Translations under genes and position numbers: made by a program | In this document: positions 16,957-25,138 of the stretch, piece by piece | Layout of the letters: the number at the start of each line of letters is the position of its first letter | Position numbering within the stretch: the stretch's first letter is position 1 | NCBI RefSeq assembly: GCF_020985305.1 | Contig: NZ_CP087588.1 | Span: 2,913,501-2,977,500 of the forward strand | Origin: Croceicoccus sp. Ery15 | GTDB lineage: Bacteria; Pseudomonadota; Alphaproteobacteria; Sphingomonadales; Sphingomonadaceae | Length of the DNA stretch: 64,000 nt | Direction of reading: 5' to 3' | The notes under the pieces: generated by a model | What the model was told of the DNA's origin: nothing | The model's input: only the letters and a program-made list of their open reading frames with translations | Database searches by the model: none

Positions 16957-17982
16957 TTATGCCAGTGCCCCCTCGAACCCGGCGGCAAAGCTGTCCCACG
17001 TCAGGCTGTCGAGGTAATGCGACAGCATGTCGGCATCTTTTTTAAGCACGCGGTAATGGATCACGCTGTCGATCTGCGCAGCCAGATCGCTGCCATCGGG
17101 TTGGTAGCAAGTGATCCACGGGCCCACGCTTTCGCCGATTTCGCGGAACAGCGGCAGATCGGCGCAAAGCAGCGCGGTCGAATGTTCCAGCACCTTTACC
17201 GCCATGCCCGAATTCCAGCATACCGTATAAGGCAGCACGATCGCCGCCGACTGCGCGATGATCGTGTCCAATTCATCATGGCCGGGGCGGCGGTCGTCCC
17301 AGTCGATGCTGCAACCCGCGTCGCGCGCCTTGTCGATCAGCGTCTGGATCGTCGCGGCATATTCGGGATCATCGCAATGGCCGATGATTTCCAGCGGAGT
17401 CGCGATCCGCTGCTCTGCATATAGCGCGAGGAATCGGTCCAGCCCCTTATAGACACGGATGTCGCCGACAAAGCGCAGCGAGGCGCGTGCCGGTGCGGTG
17501 GTTGTCGGTGCCGGTGCGTGGGCGCGGAAATGCGGGTGGAACAGGGTCTGGTGGTCGGGGCTTGCCAGTTCGGGGAATCTGGCGGCAAACGCCGCGCGCG
17601 AAGAGGCGGAGAGGAAGACATATTGATCGGTCAGCCACGCGCTCAGCTTGCGGTTGATCCGGCGCAGCAGACGCCGGTGCCTGTGCAATTCGTCGACATC
17701 ATGCACGATTCGCACCACCTGCGCGCCCCGCAGCTTTAGATAGGAGAGTAGCGCAAAGAACATCCCCGTGCGCAGCCACGCCACCGGCAGTGAACGGGTG
17801 GTCGAGAAATGATCGGGCCAATGGATGATCACCGCATCATAGGCTGTGCGGAGATATTTGCGGGGTTCGTTATCGTGCACTTGCCAGCCACGCGATTCGA
17901 GGCTGTCGGCCAAAAGCCCGGGAAACGGATTCAGGTTCGACATTCCGCGGGACGGAATACTCAATGCTGTTCGATCTTTCAA
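16957..17982 (-). CDS. glycosyltransferase, GT-B fold (GT4-like)
   Basis: 341 residues with a GT-B arrangement: N-terminal acceptor domain (AYDAVIIHWPDHF, VVRIVHDVDELHRH) and C-terminal donor domain starting LRFVGDIRVYKGLDRFLALY, with ATPLEIIGHC, IVLPYTVCWNSGMAVKVLEH (phosphate-contact loop) and PLFREIGESVG. This C-terminal layout is typical of GT4-related transferases. TTG start at 17982 is preferred because AAAAGGGGG lies 8 nt upstream and the N-terminal IPSRGMSNLNPF segment fits the family; ATG 17943 is an alternative. First gene of the minus-strand series. Confidence 0.78.
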   Translation of the reverse strand: MKDRTALSIPSRGMSNLNPFPGLLADSLESRGWQVHDNEPRKYLRTAYDAVIIHWPDHFSTTRSLPVAWLRTGMFFALLSYLKLRGAQVVRIVHDVDELHRHRRLLRRINRKLSAWLTDQYVFLSASSRAAFAARFPELASPDHQTLFHPHFRAHAPAPTTTAPARASLRFVGDIRVYKGLDRFLALYAEQRIATPLEIIGHCDDPEYAATIQTLIDKARDAGCSIDWDDRRPGHDELDTIIAQSAAIVLPYTVCWNSGMAVKVLEHSTALLCADLPLFREIGESVGPWITCYQPDGSDLAAQIDSVIHYRVLKKDADMLSHYLDSLTWDSFAAGFEGALA

Positions 17983-18453
17983 AGCAAAGACCCCCTTTTC
18001 TCAGCATAAGTAAAAGGAATATATAAACTTAATCCTGTCCCGATTGCGCCGCGCGAAAGCAACGCATGGCTTGTTCGCCGACTGGATTTGCCAGATCCCT
18101 ATTCTGCTTCAGATGCTTTCTTTTTGCCGGTGATTCGCATCATAGCGGATTATTGTGCATTGCGAAATTAACTAACCCTATTGGCAGGAATTAGCCCGAT
18201 GGGGTTGGCGCAATGCGCCGTCATCTCCCATTCGTGCACCGGGGTGGAGGAGCATCTGGCCGGGCAGTTCAGCAGCCGATTGGCCCGGACAGGCCGTTAT
18301 CGTCAGCGCGGCGTGACCTGTCCGGCCCTGACCGTCGGGATTAATCCGACTTCACGCCGTCCAATTCTGCGATGATTCACTTATTGTCATGATCCGGCTG
18401 ATAGTGATGCGCCGCGAATCCATGCCAAAGCTGACCAGAAAGATGATCTGTCC
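17983..18453 (+). other. 471-bp intergenic region between the sugar cluster and galE
   Basis: No convincing gene. The left half (18000-18185) is AT-richer than its surroundings and probably holds the divergent promoter for the glycosyltransferase at 16957-17982. The right half holds two inverted repeats (18282-18328 and 18334-18350) and then the leader of galE. A 64-codon plus-strand reading (18181-18375) has no recognisable features and is not called. Confidence 0.6.
18282..18350 (+). promoter_or_regulatory. two strong hairpins in the galE upstream region
   Basis: First dyad: 18282-18293 pairs with 18317-18328 (11 of 12 positions, core CCGGACAGG/CCTGTCCGG), with a smaller GTCA/TGAC helix inside the loop. 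Second dyad: GTCGG (18334-18338) pairs with CCGAC (18346-18350). No T-run follows, so these are not typical terminators; they may be a structured leader or operators for galE. Confidence 0.4.
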
Positions 18454-19476
18454 ATGACCAAGATTCCCGTCCTTGTGACCGGCGGTGCCGGCTATATCGG
18501 CAGCCATGCTGTGCTGGCACTGGTGGATCGCGGCTGGCCGGTGGCGGTGCTGGACGATCTGTCGACCGGCTTTCGCTGGGCCGTGCCCGACGGCGTGCCG
18601 TTCTATCAGGGCGACGTGGCCGATGGCGCGCTGGTAAAGCGGATCTTCGACGAACAGGGGATCGGGGCGATCATGCATTTTGCAGGATCGATCGTGGTGC
18701 CCGAATCGGTCGAAAACCCGCTGAAATATTACGACAACAACACGGGGAAGAGCCGGAACCTGATCGCTTCCGCGGTCGAGGCAGGGATCCCGCATTTCAT
18801 CTTCTCGTCCACCGCCAGCGTCTATGGCGAGGCGGAGGCGAAGCCCTTGTCGGAGGACGTGCCGATCGCGCCGTTCAATCCCTACGCCATGTCCAAGGCC
18901 ATGACCGAGCGTGTGCTGGCCGATACCGCCAAGGCGCATGACATGAATTATTGCGTGCTGCGCTATTTCAACGTGGCGGGCGCCGATCCTGCGGCGCGCA
19001 GCGGCCAGTCGGGCGTTGGCTCCACCCATCTGATCAAGGTCGCGCTGGAAGCGGCGCTGGGCAAGCGCAAGGAAGTGGCGGTCTTCGGGCTCGACTATCC
19101 GACCCGCGACGGCACGGGTATTCGCGATTACATCCATGTCAGCGATCTGGCCGCCGCCCATGTCCATGCGCTGGAGGCCCTGATTGCCGAGCCTGCCCGC
19201 AACCTCACCATGAATGTCGGCTATGCCAGGGGCTTCTCGGTGCTGGAAGTGCTGGACGCGGTGGACCGCGTGGTCGGCACGCCGGTTCCCCGCCGGATGG
19301 AAGGGCGACGTGCGGGCGATGTCTCGGCGCTGCTGGCGGATAATTCCAAGCTGCTTGCCACCACGCCATGGCAGCCCGCGTTCGACGATCTGGAACAGAT
19401 CATCACCGATGCACTACGGTGGGAGACAAAGCTGCAGGCGATGCGCGATGCCGAAAGGGAACGCGAAAACGCCTGA
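18454..19476 (+). CDS. galE: UDP-glucose 4-epimerase
   Basis: Interconverts UDP-glucose and UDP-galactose; extended SDR of 340 residues. VTGGAGYIGSHA is the NAD motif, LDDLSTGFRWAV the ribose-contact loop, STASVYGEAE the catalytic Ser region, NPYAMSKAMTER the Tyr/Lys pair, YFNVAGADP and GTGIRDYIHVSDLA the GalE-specific substrate motifs. Likely supplies UDP-galactose for the adjacent polysaccharide cluster as well as LPS. A 7-bp hairpin (19479-19485/19491-19497) follows the stop but lacks a proper T-run. Confidence 0.93.
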   Translation: MTKIPVLVTGGAGYIGSHAVLALVDRGWPVAVLDDLSTGFRWAVPDGVPFYQGDVADGALVKRIFDEQGIGAIMHFAGSIVVPESVENPLKYYDNNTGKSRNLIASAVEAGIPHFIFSSTASVYGEAEAKPLSEDVPIAPFNPYAMSKAMTERVLADTAKAHDMNYCVLRYFNVAGADPAARSGQSGVGSTHLIKVALEAALGKRKEVAVFGLDYPTRDGTGIRDYIHVSDLAAAHVHALEALIAEPARNLTMNVGYARGFSVLEVLDAVDRVVGTPVPRRMEGRRAGDVSALLADNSKLLATTPWQPAFDDLEQIITDALRWETKLQAMRDAERERENA

Positions 19477-19620
19477 TTCGCGCCGTTTTGCGGCGCGGGG
19501 CGCGCTTTCCCCGCTTGACTCGTCGGGCTGCGCCCCCTAACGGGCCAGCCTTGATTTTCGCCCGCCCGCGCCCCGTTGGCGTAGCAGGCGGGGCATTCAC
19601 GCTTTTACCGGATAGATACA

Positions 19621-19746
19621 ATGAAGATTCGCAACAGCCTCAAGTCGCTGAAGGGCCGTCATCGTGACAATCGCGTGATTCGTCGCCGTGGCCGCACCTA
19701 TGTGATTAATAAGACCAACCGCCGCTTCAAAGCCCGCCAAGGCTGA
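19621..19746 (+). CDS. rpmJ: 50S ribosomal protein L36, zinc-free 41-residue type
   Basis: Short gene of 41 codons. The product starts [14 protein letters not shown], with [19 protein letters not shown] and ending RFKARQG. This is the L36 form lacking the zinc-binding CxxC...CxxxxH ligands, common in Alphaproteobacteria and also found as a second zinc-independent paralogue in other bacteria. Highly basic, cytosolic, part of the large subunit. Stand-alone between galE and a HAD gene. Confidence 0.93.
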   Translation: MKIRNSLKSLKGRHRDNRVIRRRGRTYVINKTNRRFKARQG

Positions 19747-19907
19747 AGTCGGGCCGTCATTCCGCCTGCGCGGGCTGCGAACGGCCGTCTGCTGCGCTTC
19801 CGGTGCTCACGATCTGAAAGATCGCTGCGCGCCGGTTCTCGCAGCCAGCCATTCTCGCTCCGCCCAGACGAAATGCAGACCCAACTTCACGTCGGTCTTC
19901 TGCCGCG

Positions 19908-20528
19908 ATGCGTTTGCGACCCGTCCATTGCGTCGTTTTCGACGTTGGGCGGGTTCTGTTTCGTTGGGACATGCGTTGTCTGTTCGGGCAGCTGGTCGAC
20001 GATGCGGATGCGCTGGATTATGTCCTTGGCCATGTGGTGACCGAGGAATGGCATTTCGAACATGACGCAGGGCGCGACCTTGGCGAGATGGTGGCAGAGC
20101 GCAAGCTGCTGTTCCCCGAACATGCCGCGCTGATCGATGCCTATGCCACGCGCTTTGTCGAAACGATTCCCGGCCCCGTACCCGGCTCGCTGGAGCTGGT
20201 AGAGCAGCTGGACGATCGCGGCGTGCCGCTGTTCGCCATTACCAATTTCGCCGATTCGTTCTGGAAGCAGTTTCGCCCCACCCAGCCGGTGTTCGACCGG
20301 TTCCGCGATATCGTCGTGTCGGGCACCGAGAAACTGGCCAAGCCCGCCCCCGCGATTTTCGATCTGGCCGCCGCGCGGTTCGGTATCGATCCGGCGGGCG
20401 CGCTGTTCATCGACGACAATGAAGCGAATATCGCCAGCGCCGAACGTCTGGGCTGGCAGGTCCATCATTTCCACGATGCCCCCGCGCTGCGCGACGATCT
20501 GGCGCGGCGGGGATTGATCGCGCGCTGA
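19908..20528 (+). CDS. HAD-superfamily hydrolase (subclass IA)
   Basis: 206-residue phosphatase-type HAD protein. Motif I is CVVFDVGRVLFRWD (the nucleophile is the first Asp; the usual DxD second Asp is replaced by Gly-containing DVG, as in the YihX/haloacid-dehalogenase-like branch), motif II FAITNFADSF (Thr), motif III the KPAPAIF lysine, motif IV FIDDNEANI. Substrate could be a sugar phosphate or other small phosphoester; not predictable. It starts 161 bp after rpmJ; ATG 19908 directly precedes RLRPVHCVVFD. Confidence 0.85.
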   Translation: MRLRPVHCVVFDVGRVLFRWDMRCLFGQLVDDADALDYVLGHVVTEEWHFEHDAGRDLGEMVAERKLLFPEHAALIDAYATRFVETIPGPVPGSLELVEQLDDRGVPLFAITNFADSFWKQFRPTQPVFDRFRDIVVSGTEKLAKPAPAIFDLAAARFGIDPAGALFIDDNEANIASAERLGWQVHHFHDAPALRDDLARRGLIAR

Positions 20529-20580
20529 TCTTCGTGCCCCTCTTTCCTGCTGTGCCCGCCCGCGATAAAGCCACCATGGC

Positions 20581-21144
20581 ATGACCCGATTTACCGTCAA
20601 CGACCGGCCGGTCCAGTTCCTGATGGACCCCGAAACGCCGCTTTTATGGGCGCTGCGCGATGCGGCGAACCTGACGGGCACCAAATATGGCTGCGGCAAT
20701 GGCGATTGCGGCGCCTGCACTGTGATCATCGACGGAGAGGCGATCCGGTCTTGCCTTGTCAGCATTGCCGAGGTCGAAGGCCGTTTCGTCACCACGATCG
20801 AGGCGCTGTCGGGTGACCGTTCGCATCCGCTGCAACAGGCGATGGTGGCCGAAGGGGCGATCCAGTGCGGGTTCTGCACCCCCGGCGTGGTGATGGCGGG
20901 GGCGGCGCTGCTGGCGCGCAACCCGCGCGCGGGGCGCGAGGAAATCGCGCAGTCGGTGCGCAATCTGTGCCCGTGCGGCGCGGGTCCGCGCATCATCCGC
21001 GCCATCGAACGCGCGGGCCGCGCCATGCGGCGGCGCGAGAATCTGGAAACCCTGCCAGCCCCCGGCATCGATCCGGCAGAGGCGGCGCAAGTGGTGCCCG
21101 CGATCAGCGCGGCGACCCCTGCCGATACGGAGGACGAGGAATGA
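20581..21144 (+). CDS. (2Fe-2S)-binding small subunit of the xanthine-dehydrogenase family, orphan
   Basis: 187 residues with two ferredoxin-type clusters: the plant-type site in TKYGCGNGDCGACTVIIDG plus the SCLVS cysteine, and the helical site CGFCTPGVVM with LCPCGAGPRI. This matches the small electron-transfer subunit of isoquinoline-1-oxidoreductase/CO-dehydrogenase-type molybdenum hydroxylases. No molybdopterin large subunit lies in the window; downstream is arsC, overlapping by 4 bp (ATGA). The acidic C-terminal tail (residues 150-187) extends past the fold. Confidence 0.85.
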   Translation: MTRFTVNDRPVQFLMDPETPLLWALRDAANLTGTKYGCGNGDCGACTVIIDGEAIRSCLVSIAEVEGRFVTTIEALSGDRSHPLQQAMVAEGAIQCGFCTPGVVMAGAALLARNPRAGREEIAQSVRNLCPCGAGPRIIRAIERAGRAMRRRENLETLPAPGIDPAEAAQVVPAISAATPADTEDEE

Positions 21145-21485
21145 AGGCGACCATCTGGCACAACCCGAAATGCGGCACGTCGCGCAAGACACTGGCGATT
21201 CTGGAAGAGGCGCCGGATGTCGATGTCACCGTCATCGAATATCTGAAAAACCCGCCGACGGCGGCCAGGCTGGAGCAGCTGTACAAGGATGCGGGCATCA
21301 GTCCGCAACAGGGCCTGCGCCTGCGCGGCACCGATGCGGAAGAGCGGGGCCTGCCCGATGCCGACGATGCGACCGTGCTGGCCGCGATGGCCGCCGAACC
21401 CGCGCTGATCGAACGCCCGCTGGTCGAAACCGACAAGGGTGCGCGCCTGTGCCGCCCGCAGGACAAGGTGCACGAGATTCTGTAA
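21141..21485 (+). CDS. arsC: ArsC-family reductase (arsenate reductase, glutaredoxin-dependent type)
   Basis: 114 residues. The catalytic HNPKCGTSRKTL cysteine is at residue 11, and IERPLVETDKGARLCRP holds the arginine that contacts oxyanion in ArsC. This resembles true ArsC more than Spx/YffB. No arsR or arsenite pump is nearby, and the start overlaps the [2Fe-2S] protein stop (ATGA), so its physiological role in this operon is open. GAGGACGAGGA lies just before the ATG as Shine-Dalgarno. Confidence 0.85.
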   Translation: MKATIWHNPKCGTSRKTLAILEEAPDVDVTVIEYLKNPPTAARLEQLYKDAGISPQQGLRLRGTDAEERGLPDADDATVLAAMAAEPALIERPLVETDKGARLCRPQDKVHEIL

Positions 21486-21627
21486 TCCGCCGTCCTCTGG
21501 CCGCGTCGTAACGGTCGGGCGGTTGTCAGCCTGTGTTCAATTCACCGACGCAAACTTGCAATAGAGTCCGGCATTTGCCACGCCTTTGGCAGGACAGATA
21601 ACAAGCCTCGCGAGGGCGCAGCATTTC

Positions 21628-22254
21628 ATGAATTCTACCGACTTGGCGGATAGCTCCGCGGTTTCCCGTGCGAAACGGCGGATCGGGCACAAGCTTGGAC
21701 CGTGGGCCGTTTTCTTCAAGGGCTTTGTCCAGCATCCGGTGATGGTCGGTTCGATCATCCCGTCCTCGCGCTTTACGATCAACCGCATGCTGGCCCGCAC
21801 CGATTGGGACCGCTGCAGGCTGTTCGTCGAATATGGACCCGGCGTCGGCACGTTCTGCCAGCCGGTGCTGGACCGGCTGCGCCCCGATGGCGCGCTGATC
21901 GTGATCGATACCAATCCGCTCTATATCGATTATCTGAACCGCACGATCCACGACCCGCGCTTTACCGCCGTGCTGGGATCGGCGGCCGATGTCGAAAAGA
22001 TCGTCCGCGACCACGGGCATGACGGCGCGGATTATGTGCTGTCGGGCCTGCCCTTTTCAACGCTGCCCGACGGGGTGGGGCCGGCCATCGTCGATGCCAC
22101 CCACCGCGTGCTGAACAGCGGCGGGGCGTTTCTGGTCTATCAGTTCTCCGCTGCAGCACGCGATTTCATGGCCAAGAGGTTTAATCGGATCGATTCCGAT
22201 TTCGAACCCTTGAACATCCTGCCGTGCAAGCTGTTCTGGGGGCACAAGGACTAG
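21628..22254 (+). CDS. class I SAM methyltransferase, phospholipid N-methyltransferase-like
   Basis: 208 residues. The N-terminal half (FFKGFVQHPVMVGSIIPSS) and LFVEYGPGVGTFCQPVLDR resemble PmtA and related KsgA-like methyltransferases that convert phosphatidylethanolamine to phosphatidylcholine; DYVLSGLPFSTLP is the post-motif segment. ATG 21628 is chosen (GAGGG about 11 nt upstream); an in-frame TTG at 21586 would add 14 residues. Monocistronic. A different small-molecule target cannot be excluded. Confidence 0.75.
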   Translation: MNSTDLADSSAVSRAKRRIGHKLGPWAVFFKGFVQHPVMVGSIIPSSRFTINRMLARTDWDRCRLFVEYGPGVGTFCQPVLDRLRPDGALIVIDTNPLYIDYLNRTIHDPRFTAVLGSAADVEKIVRDHGHDGADYVLSGLPFSTLPDGVGPAIVDATHRVLNSGGAFLVYQFSAAARDFMAKRFNRIDSDFEPLNILPCKLFWGHKD

Positions 22255-22272
22255 GCGCCAAAGCCGCGCCCG

Positions 22273-23103
22273 TCAGGATGGCCCGACCGGCGCCAGTTGC
22301 CGCCACGCGGCGGTCAGCACCACGGCGCTGAGGAGCGAGAAGCAGGCCGCCACCACGCTGCCGAACAGGGCGACCGCGATCGCGCCTGCTTCTGCGCCGC
22401 CGATTACCGCGACAAGGGCGGCGGGAATGCTGGTGGCGACCAGATAGATCACCGTCGTCGCCAGCATCAGCAGCAGGAAAAACAGCAGCAGGCGCGATGC
22501 ATTACCCTTTGTCGCCTGCCAGCTGCCGGTGATCGCATCAAAGGGATTGCGCGTGCCGCCCGCCGCCACGATGGGCGATATCAGCATGGTGCGCGCATAG
22601 ATCCACATCGCGAACGCCAGCGCAGGGATCAGCGCCAGCCCCGCCATCGCCTCTCCGCCGATGGCGGCAAAGGGCATCAGCAGCAGCAACATGCCCAGCC
22701 CGACGCCCGCGCCCACCACCAGCTGCGCACCGACCATGGTGGGCAGCGCCTTCAATCCCGCGACCATTGCCTGTTTCACCGTGGGCCGCCCCGCGCCCGC
22801 GATCAGCGCGATCACCGCCAGCAGCCCCGCGCCCTGCACGATAAAGCCCAGCAGGATCAGCGGCCACCACACGGCATAGATTTCCAGCAGCGCCTTGCCC
22901 GCCGCGTTCCCTTCCAGCCCCGGCGGCGGGGCGGGCAGCATGAAATCGACTGCCAGCTGCGGCAGCAGAAAGAACAGCCCCGCCATCACCAGCAGCACCT
23001 GCCGGTTGGCGCGGATCACGTCGACGGCGCTTTTCCATGCGGCATTGGCATCAAAACGCGGTCGAACGGGGCGGGGTGCAGATGGGGGAAGTTGCGCGCT
23101 CAT
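22273..23103 (-). CDS. polytopic membrane protein of unknown function
   Basis: 276 residues with about six hydrophobic segments (residues near 35-55, 75-95, 105-130, 145-170, 195-220 and 235-260) after a Pro-rich cytoplasmic N-terminus. [14 protein letters not shown] between helices resembles the membrane-domain proteins associated with glycerophosphodiester phosphodiesterase, but no catalytic residues are visible. The ATG at 23103 with CAAGAG upstream is preferred over ATG 23121. Divergent from lipB by 42 bp. Confidence 0.65.
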   Translation of the reverse strand: MSAQLPPSAPRPVRPRFDANAAWKSAVDVIRANRQVLLVMAGLFFLLPQLAVDFMLPAPPPGLEGNAAGKALLEIYAVWWPLILLGFIVQGAGLLAVIALIAGAGRPTVKQAMVAGLKALPTMVGAQLVVGAGVGLGMLLLLMPFAAIGGEAMAGLALIPALAFAMWIYARTMLISPIVAAGGTRNPFDAITGSWQATKGNASRLLLFFLLLMLATTVIYLVATSIPAALVAVIGGAEAGAIAVALFGSVVAACFSLLSAVVLTAAWRQLAPVGPS

Positions 23104-23145
23104 AATGCTCTTGATTGGCATGGCATTCGGGTCCACGCAACGCGC

Positions 23146-23835
23146 ATGGCCAGTCTGACCGACAAGAAATCTCCTGCGCTTCCTGCCGATATCGAATGGC
23201 GCCGCGAAACCGCGCAGATTCCCTATCGCGAGGCGCTGGCCGCGATGGAGGCGCGCAACCGCGCGATCCACGAAGGGAGCGAGAGCGAGCTGATCTGGCT
23301 GCTGGAACACCCGCCCGTCTATACTGCGGGCACCAGCGCGAAGGACGACGACATGCTCGACCCGCGTTTCGATGTGGTCAAGGCGGGGCGCGGCGGGCAG
23401 TTCACCTATCACGGGCCGGGCCAGCGCATCGGCTATGTGCTGCTCGACCTGTCGCGCAGGGCACGCGACGTGCGCGGTTTCGTCCATGCGCTGGAAGGCT
23501 GGGTGATCGGGGCGCTGCACGATTTCGGCGTGGAAAGTTGGCGGGCCGAAGGGCGGATCGGCATCTGGACCCGCGATATCGACGGGACAGAGGCCAAGAT
23601 CGGCGCGATCGGCGTGCGCGTGCGCCGGTGGGTCACGATGCACGGATTTTCGGTGAACATCGCGCCAGACCTTTCGCATTTCACCGGCATCGTCCCTTGC
23701 GGGATCAGCGAATATGGCGTGACCAGCCTGCAGAAACTGGGCCTGAACATCAGCATGGAGCAATTCGATCAGGCGTTGCTGCGCCACGGGCAGGAATTTC
23801 TGGCCGCGCTGGACCGCGCCTGTCCCAGCGACTAG
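23146..23835 (+). CDS. lipB: octanoyl-[acyl-carrier-protein]:protein N-octanoyltransferase
   Basis: Transfers octanoate from ACP to lipoyl domains, first step of lipoate assembly. 229 residues. [38 protein letters not shown] (substrate His), [22 protein letters not shown] with the catalytic Lys, and [14 protein letters not shown] with the catalytic Cys are all in place. ATG 23146 gives MASLTDKK, a normal-length LipB; the reading frame is open far upstream but on the antisense of the membrane protein gene. Confidence 0.95.
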   Translation: MASLTDKKSPALPADIEWRRETAQIPYREALAAMEARNRAIHEGSESELIWLLEHPPVYTAGTSAKDDDMLDPRFDVVKAGRGGQFTYHGPGQRIGYVLLDLSRRARDVRGFVHALEGWVIGALHDFGVESWRAEGRIGIWTRDIDGTEAKIGAIGVRVRRWVTMHGFSVNIAPDLSHFTGIVPCGISEYGVTSLQKLGLNISMEQFDQALLRHGQEFLAALDRACPSD

Positions 23836-23837
23836 CG

Positions 23838-24182
23838 ATGCACAGCATGACCCGAACGCGAATCATTGTGGCCCTGACCTGCGCCGCCCTGCTGGCTGCT
23901 TGCGAGAGCGAGCCCGAGCGGGCTGCGAACGACAGCCGTGACGCGGGCGGAGAGGTTCTGGAAGGCACGATCAGCGACGAGATGATCCAGCTGGACCGGC
24001 TGCAATCGCAGGGCGATCCGGAAGAACCGGAAGACGCGGTAGAGGGTTCCGAAGCCACGGAACCGGCGGACGGGGACGTGAACGACGGGGGCGGGGACGG
24101 GGCGGCAAGCGCTGTGCCCGACGAAGCCGGACCGGCCGGTACCGACGGCGAAACCGCCACACAGGTAGAGCCCGCCGCCTAA
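23838..24182 (+). CDS. small acidic lipoprotein, unknown function
   Basis: 114 residues. Signal peptide with a lipobox (LTCAALLAAC, cysteine at residue 22 from MHS) followed by a disordered-looking acidic region rich in Glu, Asp, Gly and Ala. No catalytic motif. It begins two bases after the lipB stop, so probably co-transcribed. Composition suggests a surface or periplasmic spacer, but function is unknown. Confidence 0.65.
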   Translation: MHSMTRTRIIVALTCAALLAACESEPERAANDSRDAGGEVLEGTISDEMIQLDRLQSQGDPEEPEDAVEGSEATEPADGDVNDGGGDGAASAVPDEAGPAGTDGETATQVEPAA

Positions 24183-24220
24183 TCGCGGCCAGCACCGGCA
24201 CGGACCCGGCACCGGCAGAT

Positions 24221-25129
24221 ATGGACGATACCGACAACCGCACGGGCCGGTTCATCCGGCTTGCCCTGCTGATCGCGGCCAATGGCGTGCTGGCGCTGGG
24301 GCCGTGGCTGGTGCGGCTGGCCGATACGGGGCCGGTGGCGGCGGGATTCTGGCGGCTTACGCTGGCACTGCCGCTGGTCGCGCTGCTGGCGTGGAGGGAA
24401 CCGTCGGGCAGGCCGCCGCTGGGGCGTGCAGGCTTTGCGCTGGTGGTCGGCGCGGGGATATTCTTCGCGCTCGATCTGGCCAGCTGGCATCTGGGGATCG
24501 AACGCACACGGCTGGGCAATGCGACCTTGTTCGGCAATGCGGGCAGCGTGATCCTGATCGCATGGGGCCTGATCGCCGCGCGGCAGCGCCCGCGCATGGC
24601 CGAAATGGGCGCGGTAACGGCGGCACTGGTCGGTGCGTTCCTGTTGATGGAAGGCTCGCTGCAAATCTCCCACGAAAATCTGGTCGGCGATCTGTTCGCC
24701 CTGCTCGCGGGGCTTTTCTATGCCTTCTATCTGCTGATGCTGCGCAGCGTGCGGGCGCGGATGGGGCCGTGGGGCATGCTGGTCATGGTGATCGCATCGG
24801 GCGCGCCCGTCGCATTATTCGTGGCGATCGCGCTGGGGGAAACGATCTGGCCGCAGAACTGGACCCCGCTGCTGGTGCTGGCCTTTAGCAGCCAGGTCGT
24901 GGGGCAGGGCTTGCTGATCCGCTCGCTGTCATGGTTCAGCCCGGTGGTCATCGGCCTTGCCCTGCTGACGCAGCCCGCGATTTCGGCGCTGGCAGGCTAT
25001 CTCGCGTTCGGAGAGGTGCTGTCGGTTCAGGACGTGCTGGGCATGGCGCTGATGGGCGCGGCGCTGGCGCTGGCGCGTGCGGCGGAACCGCGCGGCGGCG
25101 GCGCGCGACCCTATAAACCGCGGCCCTAG
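24221..25129 (+). CDS. DMT-superfamily (EamA) transporter
   Basis: 302 residues with ten predicted membrane helices in two EamA repeats. The first half has LGPWLVRLADTGPVAAGFWR and DLASWHLGIERTRLGNATLF; the second has GDLFALLAGLFYAFYLLMLR and SWFSPVVIGLALLTQPAISALAGY. Typical length for a metabolite or amino-acid exporter of this family. Substrate cannot be predicted. It ends 9 bp before the convergent DUF2254 gene. Confidence 0.85.
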   Translation: MDDTDNRTGRFIRLALLIAANGVLALGPWLVRLADTGPVAAGFWRLTLALPLVALLAWREPSGRPPLGRAGFALVVGAGIFFALDLASWHLGIERTRLGNATLFGNAGSVILIAWGLIAARQRPRMAEMGAVTAALVGAFLLMEGSLQISHENLVGDLFALLAGLFYAFYLLMLRSVRARMGPWGMLVMVIASGAPVALFVAIALGETIWPQNWTPLLVLAFSSQVVGQGLLIRSLSWFSPVVIGLALLTQPAISALAGYLAFGEVLSVQDVLGMALMGAALALARAAEPRGGGARPYKPRP

Positions 25130-25138
25130 GCCCCGGTT

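Noticed and set aside
18181..18375. 64-codon open frame upstream of galE
   Set aside because: No recognisable motif and overlaps strong dyads; more likely noncoding leader.
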